From SLFT01 sp964493075 (GTDB taxonomy: Bacteria > Hydrogenedentota > Hydrogenedentia > Hydrogenedentales > CAITNO01), in NCBI GenBank assembly GCA_964493075.1, contig CAZBNU010000028.1, positions 1 through 29,557 on the forward strand: DNA of 29,557 nt. The letters are read 5' to 3'. Below the pieces are notes generated by a model. The model was given only the letters and a program-made list of their open reading frames with translations. It did no database searches and was not told the DNA's origin. Shown in pieces: positions 22,799-29,557 of this stretch. Numbering within the stretch: position 1 is the first letter of the stretch; the number at the start of each line of letters is the position of its first letter. The position numbers and the translations under genes are program-made.

Positions 22799-23323
22799 AT
22801 GGGCACCCTTAAGAAGTTTGTGGTAGGCGGTATCTTTCTGGTTGTGATACTGGTGTTGCCCTTTTTGAAGGACCTTGACCGGGCGGCCACGTCGACCACA
22901 CCAGTGCGCACGCAACAGCAGCATGTGCCGCCGCCCGTTACCCACACACCACGGCCTGTTCAGTACCCTGTACAAGCGCCGCCCCCAAGTACAACAGGCG
23001 TCATTGAAAATGCCTTTCGTAGTCGCCGGAGCAATCTTCCCGTTACGGAAGCAGGACGGGTATCGCGTATTCTATCAGACGACAACCAGGGTTCGCGTCA
23101 CCAACGTTTCATTGTGAGCATGGCGTCCGGGCATACGGTGCTTATCGCCCACAACATAGATATCGCGCCCAGAATCAACAGCCTGCGTGTCGGCGATCAG
23201 ATTACGTTTTGCGGCGTATACGAATGGAACGACAAAGGCGGCGTGGTGCACTGGACGCACCACGATCCCTCCCGACGCCATGCAGGCGGCTACCTCGTGC
23301 ATAACGGCCGCACCTACCAATGA
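22799..23323 (+). CDS. Membrane-anchored DUF3465-like protein
   Basis: A 174-residue protein. Residues 1-23 hold a short positively charged start and a hydrophobic segment (KKFVVGGIFLVVILVLPFL), which is an anchor or signal. Residues 30-68 are a Pro/Thr/Gln-rich linker. Residues about 96-174 match DUF3465: HQRFIVSMASGHTVLIAHNID, APRINSLRVGDQITFCGVYEWN and DKGGVVHWTHHDPSRRHAGGY. The His-rich HWTHHDP could bind a metal, but the family has no known function. It follows thiE by 26 bases with an AAGGA site nine bases before the ATG, so it can be part of the same transcript; a functional link to thiamin synthesis is not suggested by the sequence. Confidence 0.8.
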   Translation: MGTLKKFVVGGIFLVVILVLPFLKDLDRAATSTTPVRTQQQHVPPPVTHTPRPVQYPVQAPPPSTTGVIENAFRSRRSNLPVTEAGRVSRILSDDNQGSRHQRFIVSMASGHTVLIAHNIDIAPRINSLRVGDQITFCGVYEWNDKGGVVHWTHHDPSRRHAGGYLVHNGRTYQ

Positions 23324-23372
23324 TGTTGCCAATCGCCAACAAATGTCATCACCACGAATCTTGACAAACCGA

Positions 23373-23431
23373 CATTCCGTCAAATGATTGAACAGAATGA
23401 CATACATTTTGTCAAATCATTTGACGGAATG
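23373..23431. repeat. 17-bp inverted repeat between convergent genes
   Basis: CATTCCGTCAAATGATT (23373-23389) and AATCATTTGACGGAATG (23415-23431) are perfect reverse complements with a 25-base spacer. The spacer ends in GTCA, which with the start of the right arm gives a second GTCAAAT copy. It lies between the DUF3465-like gene and the end of the convergent hydrolase gene. There is no T-tail, so it may be a small mobile or REP-like element or a factor-assisted terminator rather than a simple intrinsic terminator. Confidence 0.7.
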
Positions 23432-23507
23432 CAACGTAAATCATGGATGATATAAACAATTTTACCTGCAAGTTGCAAAAATGTATAACAACCGTTGTGT
23501 CCCGGCA

Positions 23508-26500
23508 CTATTTTTTCACCATAACCTTTAGCGTGGGCGGTGCGAGCAGGCCGCAGGGCTTCAGCACGTAATCGTCCGTCCAGTCGGCGCCTTCGGTTAC
23601 AAAATTGTCGGGGCCGGTGCCGTGTGGTTCCAGCGTTTTCTGGTGCAACGGGCCAAAGGTGTTGCGCCGGCTGCCATAGACTACCAGCGTGATCTTATTG
23701 GTGGTTTCTTTGAGCAGGTCGGTTATATCAAGTTCATAAGGCGGCCATGACAGGTAGCCCGCATGAGCGCCGTTCACAAGTACCCGCACCGTGGCGCCTT
23801 TAAATTCACTGGCCTCCAGTAGTACCCGCTCTCCTTGTTTCGCTTTTGTGGTGGTTTTGAACCGGTACGCCACAGCGCCGCCATAGAAGGGCATGCTGTG
23901 CTCACGCCAATCGCCGATACCCGCCGCTGGCGCTGCCACAATTGTGGAACGCTTCTTGCCTGCGTTCACGCCAAAGTCGCCCAACAGATACAGGGCTTCC
24001 AGGTTGTCGTCGCACCGGAAATCCAGCGCGGCTTCCACAACATTTTCGCCCTTTCTCAACAGGGATGTGTCCAGGGGCAGCATGCGTATGGCGGGGTCCA
24101 CCCACCAGCCCGTATCCGCATCCGTGGCGATGTCGTGTCCGTTCAGCGTAATCACAAAGCGTCGCGGCGTTTCGAGGGCAAGGTACATTGCTCCCGTTGG
24201 CAAGGCAGCCACATCAAAGGCAAAACGGAGTGTTATCAGCTGCCGCGGTTCATCAGGCCCTATGATTCGCGCCCAGGGCTGCATCATGTCGCCGCCCCGG
24301 CGTGGCTGTTGCATGGCGTCGCGTACGGCGCGGTCAACGCGCAGAATCTCAGTGGGCGCACGGAACCCGCCCTTTTCGCCAATACGATATGCCGCATAGT
24401 CCAGCACGCACACATTTGGTTCCGTCCGTTGCACCTCCAACAGCGCTTTCTCCGTCAGTTTGGTTCTGCGATTCTGCTTCAACGGTACTGCACGGCGTAG
24501 ACGCCCCTGTGGTGCCGGTTCAATCACAAAAACACGGCTGCCTACTGGCGGCAGACTCGTTTTGAATACCGTCCAGCATCCGGTTCTGCTGGAAGCCACG
24601 ATAAAGCGCTCTCCGGTTACAGCATCGTATTCCACAACCTTGCCTTCGGCTTGCAACCGCACTTCCACCTCGTCATGGCCGCAGTTGCGGTCGGTATTGC
24701 AAAGGAAAAGAATGGTTGCATCGCCGTCTCGCCGCTGCTGATACAACACGGAAGAAATTTCCTGGTCTGCGCCGTTCTTGATGGATACGCACCGGGCAAC
24801 GGGTTCCAGGGTCTCACGCAGAGCGCTCTTTTCCAGGGGCGTGCGCAGGCACTGCATGGCAAGAATACTCGCCGCGTCGGACTGTTGGCCGTCCACATGA
24901 TCGGGATGGTCTCCCACAAAGACCACCAGGCCGCCCCGCTTGCGGAATTGTATCAGCAGATCGAGGGTGGACTTGCGGAGGGTGTCCATAGGCGGCAGCA
25001 CCACGGTCTTGTATTCACAAGCGCCGATGCGGAGGCGCACAGGCTGATCGTTGGCAACAACATCACCGTGGCGCGCCATAATGTCCTCATCGCCATAGGC
25101 AAAGTCGAAGTGGTTTTCCAGCAGCATGTTTCGCAGTGTGACCAGCGATTCATCGCAAAAGAGCACATCTTCACTGGTGTTGAACAACATGAACTTTTGT
25201 GGATCGTCGTGATCCAGAAAACGCGGACGGAACCGGGCGAACATGGATTCGATGGGATGCACCACCAGGATGTCCTGCACGCACCGCCCCCGGGTAAGCG
25301 CTACATGCAGTCGAGAATAGTAATCCTCCACATGCTTGTAATGTTCCCACCAGGAGGATTGAAAAAATATAGAGGCCGGGTAATCGCGCTTGGCTTCGCC
25401 TTTCATGGTGTACCAGGACAGATGATGACAGCGCAGGGTGATGCCCAGCGCCGCCTGCCAGTCGCCCAGCGCCTTGTGCCCCGCAAAGTCGAAGTCCCAA
25501 CCCGTGCATCCGTACATTTCCGACAGTACCCATGGACGTCCCATCTGATTGGCCACGCTCTGACACTGCTTGGGTGTGTCGTAATCATAGGCATATTGGG
25601 TTAACAGATCAATGCCCGGCAACTGCATGTATTCATAATGACGCATAGCCGCGCCCACCACCAGCGTCTGCAGGTGCAGGCTGTCCTCCAACAGTACATG
25701 CCCGGTCAGTTTCATGTTGTACTGTTCACACCAGTCGTAAATCTGCTTGAAGAAGTTGTTGGTGAAAAGGTGGGTCAAGCAGTTCCGGAAATCCAGTCTC
25801 GCTTTGGACACCTGCACGCCTTCCACCTCCAGCATTAGTTCCGGCAGATAACTGCGTATGGAATAATTAAACATCTCCTCGAACACCGCAGGCAGTTTCT
25901 TCGTCCAGGGCACATAACTGTAGGGAATGCCTTTACGCCCCTGCGGTACTTGTTCTCCATAAAACGCGCAGAAATTGGGTTCATCCGTAAAAATGCCTGG
26001 CACCACATTGCCAAAATCATCTCCGATTTCACGGAGGTAACGCTCATGAGTCTCCTCAATAAACGCTGCCACCGCTTCTTCCGAAAGGGTGTCAAGATAG
26101 GTGTAGCCGTTGTAGTAGTTGGTGCAGGGCTGTGTCTCTTCATGAAACACCAGCACCTGTTTCGCCGTGGGTTTCTCGCCCACATGGAGCCACCGGACAT
26201 TGACCGCCTTGTCGCCTTCCACATCGGCCTCATAAACCGGGTATTCCCCTTCGGCGTCATATATAAAGCCCTTTGCAGGCAACACTTCCATGACCAGAAA
26301 GCGCATGCGATGATCAGGATTTATGGTGACCTTGCCGCCTGCATAGCCCGACGGCCAGCAATCTTCATCATATAGCCATGCTTCCATCTCTTCCATACGG
26401 CACTCATCTACTGCAGCGCGTATGGCATCGAACCATCCGTCTCCCAGATACTCCGTTGCCAGTCCCACCCGTGAATGTAAAAAGGCGCCGCCCATACCCA

Positions 26501-26621
26501 TGCGTTTGAATATGCGCACCTGTCTGCGTATTTCATCAGGATGCAACGCCCCATTCCACGACCAGAATGGTTTCCCGCGATAAAGTGCGCCGGGATTCTT
26601 GAAGTTATCATAAAAACTCAT
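23508..26621 (-). CDS. Glycoside hydrolase, GH106-like (alpha-L-rhamnosidase family)
   Basis: A 1037-residue protein with a TIM-barrel catalytic domain in the first half and beta-sandwich carbohydrate-binding-like domains in the second. Landmarks are PFWSWNGALHPDEIRRQV (18-35), AWLYDEDCWPSGYAGG (81-96), FTDEPNF (211-217, Asp213-Glu214) and PWVLSEMYGCTGWDFDFAGHKALGDW (363-388) with Glu368, then HHLSWYTMKGEAKRDYPASIFFQSSWWEHY. The glutamates in the DEPNF and SEMYG motifs are the best candidates for the catalytic pair. No signal peptide is seen at the N-terminus, so a cytoplasmic location or an atypical export route is implied. The C-terminus has a GH2-type sugar-binding fold. GAGAGGG precedes the ATG. 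Substrate is unknown; rhamnose-containing glycans are plausible. Confidence 0.88.
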   Translation of the reverse strand: MSFYDNFKNPGALYRGKPFWSWNGALHPDEIRRQVRIFKRMGMGGAFLHSRVGLATEYLGDGWFDAIRAAVDECRMEEMEAWLYDEDCWPSGYAGGKVTINPDHRMRFLVMEVLPAKGFIYDAEGEYPVYEADVEGDKAVNVRWLHVGEKPTAKQVLVFHEETQPCTNYYNGYTYLDTLSEEAVAAFIEETHERYLREIGDDFGNVVPGIFTDEPNFCAFYGEQVPQGRKGIPYSYVPWTKKLPAVFEEMFNYSIRSYLPELMLEVEGVQVSKARLDFRNCLTHLFTNNFFKQIYDWCEQYNMKLTGHVLLEDSLHLQTLVVGAAMRHYEYMQLPGIDLLTQYAYDYDTPKQCQSVANQMGRPWVLSEMYGCTGWDFDFAGHKALGDWQAALGITLRCHHLSWYTMKGEAKRDYPASIFFQSSWWEHYKHVEDYYSRLHVALTRGRCVQDILVVHPIESMFARFRPRFLDHDDPQKFMLFNTSEDVLFCDESLVTLRNMLLENHFDFAYGDEDIMARHGDVVANDQPVRLRIGACEYKTVVLPPMDTLRKSTLDLLIQFRKRGGLVVFVGDHPDHVDGQQSDAASILAMQCLRTPLEKSALRETLEPVARCVSIKNGADQEISSVLYQQRRDGDATILFLCNTDRNCGHDEVEVRLQAEGKVVEYDAVTGERFIVASSRTGCWTVFKTSLPPVGSRVFVIEPAPQGRLRRAVPLKQNRRTKLTEKALLEVQRTEPNVCVLDYAAYRIGEKGGFRAPTEILRVDRAVRDAMQQPRRGGDMMQPWARIIGPDEPRQLITLRFAFDVAALPTGAMYLALETPRRFVITLNGHDIATDADTGWWVDPAIRMLPLDTSLLRKGENVVEAALDFRCDDNLEALYLLGDFGVNAGKKRSTIVAAPAAGIGDWREHSMPFYGGAVAYRFKTTTKAKQGERVLLEASEFKGATVRVLVNGAHAGYLSWPPYELDITDLLKETTNKITLVVYGSRRNTFGPLHQKTLEPHGTGPDNFVTEGADWTDDYVLKPCGLLAPPTLKVMVKK

Positions 26622-27261
26622 GGACGTACCCTCTCACATTGTTATGCGGACAAACTAATACCAACAGTCAACGGCATCGAAAACGCAACCGGGCAACACC
26701 CGAACAAAACCATGCCAAGCACTAACGCAGACGCAGCATCTCTGCCGCATTGACTTACAACATTTTTGCTTTTCCCACGGCGTAGCCGTTTATTTTAGAA
26801 CCCCTGAATTGTAAACCACTTTTCTCCCCAATACAAATACCATCCGCGAAACCCACTGTGGTATGCCGCCACCAGCAGGGCCGATAATGCATTTCCTTTA
26901 TTCCCTGCAGACGTTTGGCTATAGCTAACCAGCTTGGATGGGTAGCGATGCGCGGTTTGGGGACATACCGCAAGGCTTCCAGACGCCGCAACAGTTCTTC
27001 CTGGGTCGCTTTCTTGTTCTTAAACTGCGACCGTGAACCGGTCTGAACCACCGCAATGCCAGTTCAGACTCGGATCACGTATTTATCGTATTCATTGTCT
27101 TGGAATTTGAGTGCGCTGGTGGTGACGGCAAGAAAATGTTCTATAATAGCCGAGAACGTTCCGTGAATGATGGGCCATCGTGTGGATGGCTGGCAAAAAC
27201 TGTTAATCACAGACGCAACTATTAGTATCGGCACATGTTGTGAATAAGGGAGAAAAGAGTC
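26622..27261. other. Divergent intergenic region between the two glycoside hydrolase genes
   Basis: About 640 bases. Apart from one doubtful minus-strand frame at 26755-27051, no gene is supported. A TATAAT hexamer is at 27142-27147, 115 bases before the alpha-galactosidase-like gene, without a convincing -35 at the right spacing. Near 27030-27066 there are short inverted copies of GGTTCAGAC/GTCTGAACC-type sequence. I see no other structure. Confidence 0.5.
26755..27051 (-). CDS. Short hypothetical protein, doubtful
   Basis: A 98-residue frame with a GTG start and no clear ribosome binding site. The N-terminal half is helix-like and basic (SQFKNKKATQEELLRRLEALR) and the C-terminal half is rich in Trp and Gly (CWWRHTTVGFADGICIG). 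I do not recognise a family. It fills part of an otherwise gene-free gap and its composition is plausible for a protein, so it is listed, but it could be chance. Confidence 0.3.
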   Translation of the reverse strand: MVQTGSRSQFKNKKATQEELLRRLEALRYVPKPRIATHPSWLAIAKRLQGIKEMHYRPCWWRHTTVGFADGICIGEKSGLQFRGSKINGYAVGKAKML

Positions 27262-29286
27262 ATGTCTAGATTATTGGTTATGGGCGTCTGCGTCCTATCA
27301 GCCATGTCTGTTGCAATTCCTTCTTATGGGATATGTTATCCCGGGGAGCGACCCGGCGAGGCCGTGGTTGTTCTGGCGGAAGACAGTATTACCCTCGAAA
27401 ACAAGGCGCTTTCAGCCTCGTGGACTTTTGCAGAAAAAGGGCTTCGTCTAGTTTCTTTCGCAGACAAATTAGGCGCGGCAGAAAATACAGCCGGAAATGG
27501 AGAAGCCTTCAGTATTGACATGGGTAATGGCCATACGATCAAGGCATCGGAGTTCACGCTGGCTGCCGCTCCGGAAAGCAAACCTATTGCCGCAAACAAT
27601 AATGCCCACAGACTTGGGGACCGGTATGCGGGACGTCTGGTCAGTGCCACATTAATCTCGCCGGATAGTACCTTTTCCGTAATTTGGGAGGCGGAACTGA
27701 GGGATGATTCGAATTACATCATCCAGCGCGTTACATCACTCCCCATAAACCAAGCACTGCATGTGGACACAATCACCCTGATTAGTCTGGATGCTCAGGC
27801 AGCGCAAGTTGCAGGCGTCACACAGGGTGCTCCGGTAGTAGCGGAGACTCTGTTTTTTGCCTTAGAACATCCCATGTCAGAGAGCACAATCAATGGAAAT
27901 CATGTTTCTTGCAGTTTGCGCCGAGGAGAAATTTTGGACATAAACCAGAATCTGACCCTGACATCGGTGATGGGGGTAACGCCTCACGGACAGACCCGCC
28001 GGGGCTATCTCTACTATGTTGAGCGCGAGCGCGCTCATCCGTACCGCCCGTTTTTGCACTACAATTCCTGGTACGATATTGCTTGGGCAGATCAAAAATT
28101 TAATGAGGCTGAGGCGCTTGCCGCTATTGAAACAATGGCACAAGCATTGATTGTTGAGCGTGGCGTATATGTGGATAGTTTCGTGTTTGATGATGGTTGG
28201 GATGACAACGCTACCTTGTGGCAGTTTCATGATGGCTTTCCGGATGGATTTACGCCACTCCGGAAAAAAGCCGAGAAATATGACTCTGCTGTGGGCGTCT
28301 GGCTGTCGCCTTTCGGGGGGTATGGTGAAGTGCGGGAACAACGCCTGAAATTCGGCAAGGCACAAGGCTTTGAGATCAACCGCAACGGTTTTTCACTGGC
28401 AGGCAAAAACTACTATGCACGGTTTCATGCAATCTGCGCTGAGATGATAACGAAATATGGCGTGAATTTTTTCAAGTTCGACGGCATGGGCCCGGGAAAC
28501 AACAGGGTAGGCGGGGAGGAATTTCTTGCGGATATTGAAGCGCTGATGCAGCTGACCGATGAGTTGCGCGAACTGGACGCAGAACTGTATATCAGCGCAA
28601 CGACAGGCACATGGTGTACCCCGTATTTTTTATGGCATGCGGACAACATCTGGCGCAGCGCAGAGGATATGAACTTTTCCGGGAAGGGATCGAAACGGCA
28701 GCAATGGATTAACTACAGGGACACTCATACCTACAAAAACGTTGTGCTTCAGGGACCGCTATATCCTCTGAATTCTCTCATGACCCAGGGGATAGTCCAC
28801 GGCACACACGGCCCCGCCGCACTGATGGACGACAATCCCAAAGAGTTTGCGGATGAAGTATGGTCGTTTTTCGGCAGCGGAACAAGCCTGCAGGAACTCT
28901 ACATTACCCCGCAGCGATTGACGAACGAGCAATGGGACATTCTGGCTGCTGGCGCGAAATGGTCACGGGCCAATGCAGATGTACTTGTGGATACCCATTG
29001 GGTAGGCGGCGATCCGGGCAAGCATCAGGTCTATGGATGGGCATCGTGGGCACCGCGCAAGGGTATCCTGGTATTGCGTAATCCCGACGACAAATCGGCG
29101 AACATTCAAATTGATGTTGGCGCAGCCTTTCAACTGCCACAGGACGCTGTACAAAAGTTCCGTCTGATTTCCCCTGTGCCGGGTACGGAACAAACTATCT
29201 CCATGGAGGTTGCATCCGGAAGCCCACACGATTTCCATCTGGAGGCGTTTCAGACCCTGGTGTACGATGCAGAACCTTTAGAATAA
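27262..29286 (+). CDS. Secreted alpha-galactosidase-like glycoside hydrolase (GH36/GH27 clan)
   Basis: A 674-residue exported protein with a Sec signal peptide (residues 1-23, ending SYG). The N-terminal 240 residues are a beta-sandwich domain. The TIM barrel starts with HYNSWYDIAW. It has the FVFDDGWDD strand (307-315) typical of GH36, then VGVWLSPFGGYG, and the nucleophile strand NFFKFDGMGPG with Asp407. A later RSAEDMNFSG segment corresponds to the region of the acid/base aspartate. The C-terminus is a small beta domain. It likely releases terminal alpha-galactosyl or related residues outside the cytoplasm. The ATG has a GGGAG site, about ten bases upstream. It faces away from the GH106-like gene, so the two may be a divergent carbohydrate-use pair. 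Confidence 0.88.
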   Translation: MSRLLVMGVCVLSAMSVAIPSYGICYPGERPGEAVVVLAEDSITLENKALSASWTFAEKGLRLVSFADKLGAAENTAGNGEAFSIDMGNGHTIKASEFTLAAAPESKPIAANNNAHRLGDRYAGRLVSATLISPDSTFSVIWEAELRDDSNYIIQRVTSLPINQALHVDTITLISLDAQAAQVAGVTQGAPVVAETLFFALEHPMSESTINGNHVSCSLRRGEILDINQNLTLTSVMGVTPHGQTRRGYLYYVERERAHPYRPFLHYNSWYDIAWADQKFNEAEALAAIETMAQALIVERGVYVDSFVFDDGWDDNATLWQFHDGFPDGFTPLRKKAEKYDSAVGVWLSPFGGYGEVREQRLKFGKAQGFEINRNGFSLAGKNYYARFHAICAEMITKYGVNFFKFDGMGPGNNRVGGEEFLADIEALMQLTDELRELDAELYISATTGTWCTPYFLWHADNIWRSAEDMNFSGKGSKRQQWINYRDTHTYKNVVLQGPLYPLNSLMTQGIVHGTHGPAALMDDNPKEFADEVWSFFGSGTSLQELYITPQRLTNEQWDILAAGAKWSRANADVLVDTHWVGGDPGKHQVYGWASWAPRKGILVLRNPDDKSANIQIDVGAAFQLPQDAVQKFRLISPVPGTEQTISMEVASGSPHDFHLEAFQTLVYDAEPLE

Positions 29287-29393
29287 TACATCTTAAGCCT
29301 GCAGCTACATTGATGTCATTTCATTGCGAAATACTTCAATATATTGCACAATCAGTGAAAAGGATGGGGTGGTAATAAAGTATGCTAAAACCT

Positions 29394-29509
29394 CTGTAAA
29401 CATTGGGTTTTCTAGAGAAAAAAATGGAGCGGGACACGAGGTTCGAACTCGCGACATCCAGCTTGGGAAGCAAGGAGACACGGCTCAAAAAAGCCTGCAA
29501 ACATTGGGT
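29394..29509. repeat. 15-nt direct repeats flanking the tRNA-Gly fragment
   Basis: CTGTAAACATTGGGT (29394-29408) and CTGCAAACATTGGGT (29495-29509) differ at one base and bracket the 3' tRNA fragment. Direct repeats around a tRNA end can mark an insertion or recombination boundary, but a pair this short may also be coincidence. Confidence 0.55.
29425..29473 (-). tRNA. 3' half of tRNA-Gly(CCC), truncated
   Basis: On the minus strand this reads an anticodon arm GCTTCCCAAGC with loop TTCCCAA (anticodon CCC), a variable region, the T-arm GCGAGTTCGAACCTCGT and the 3' acceptor strand GTCCCGCTCCA. The CCA is encoded. A 5' acceptor strand GCGGGAC and a D-arm should lie at about 29495-29510 but are absent; the sequence there is unrelated. 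Only the 3' half is therefore present. This is the segment normally copied as the attachment site by tyrosine integrases that target tRNA genes. Confidence 0.8.
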
Positions 29510-29557
29510 GAAACGCATGTCTGTCAGGAGAGTGTCACTCAAAATGTCACCCCAAAT

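Noticed and set aside
24651..25604. A 317-codon plus-strand frame
   Set aside because: Antisense to the GH106-like gene, with no family motif.
29336..29542. A 68-codon minus-strand frame across the tRNA fragment
   Set aside because: It reads through the tRNA-Gly 3' half and has no recognisable protein features.
1..29557. CRISPR array, complete insertion sequence, integrase, reverse transcriptase or rRNA gene
   Set aside because: No regularly spaced repeats, transposase DDE or HUH motif, tyrosine recombinase R-H-R-Y pattern, RT YxDD motif or rRNA sequence was found in either strand.

Overview
The window looks like a chromosomal contig from an uncultured, free-living, heterotrophic Gram-negative-type bacterium with moderate G+C. 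Several genes are characteristic of planctomycete-like, Lentisphaerota-like or Hydrogenedentota-like lineages: a Tat-exported sulfatase with a HEAT-like tail, a large multi-heme HzsA-related protein, a GH106-like and an alpha-galactosidase-like glycoside hydrolase, FG-GAP propeller and SUMF1-domain proteins, and Glu-Gly-Pro low-complexity linkers. The lineage is inference; there is no rRNA gene here. A run of ten Ns shows it is a draft assembly.

Layout. 1-407: remnant of a HicAB toxin-antitoxin pair whose toxin frame is broken. 489-4127 (minus): pdxA, an FG-GAP propeller protein and an ATP-grasp/HAD fusion, probably one operon. 4292-5080 (plus): a PaaG-like crotonase. 5136-10218 (minus): HzsA-related triple CxxCH protein, NADP isocitrate dehydrogenase and an orphan histidine-kinase-like protein. 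10249-10342: a perfect 32-nt inverted repeat. 10365-12296 (minus): sulfatase. 12465-13150 (plus): HEPN-MNT toxin-antitoxin pair. 13387-14280 (plus): secreted SUMF1/C-type-lectin-fold protein. 14340-14507: assembly gap with a G+C-rich foreign-looking fragment. 14913-16460 (plus): acyl-CoA ligase closed by a strong hairpin. 16554-17978 (minus): secreted protein of unknown function. 18397-23323 (plus): a second, motif-degenerate acyl-CoA ligase, dxs, thiS, thiE and a DUF3465-like protein. 23508-26621 (minus): GH106-like hydrolase. 27262-29286 (plus): alpha-galactosidase-like hydrolase. 29425-29473: the 3' half of a tRNA-Gly.

How genes work together. dxs, thiS and thiE form a compact cluster that supplies DXP, the sulfur carrier and thiamin-phosphate synthase; DXP also feeds isoprenoid and pyridoxal phosphate synthesis, and pdxA elsewhere in the window belongs to the latter. 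The acyl-CoA ligase and crotonase fit acid activation and CoA-thioester chemistry. The sulfatase and two glycoside hydrolases fit degradation of sulfated or complex polysaccharides.

The most exciting signal is the C-terminus of the SUMF1 protein (about 14161-14280). It has the layout of a diversity-generating retroelement (DGR) variable region. All fifteen codons at the predicted variable positions end in C and can be derived from AAC by changing adenines only, while neighbouring framework codons have mixed third bases. No reverse transcriptase or template repeat is visible, but an assembly gap begins about 80 bases downstream. The second notable item is the paralogous acyl-CoA ligase in front of dxs, which has lost both its phosphate-binding loop signature and its C-terminal catalytic lysine.
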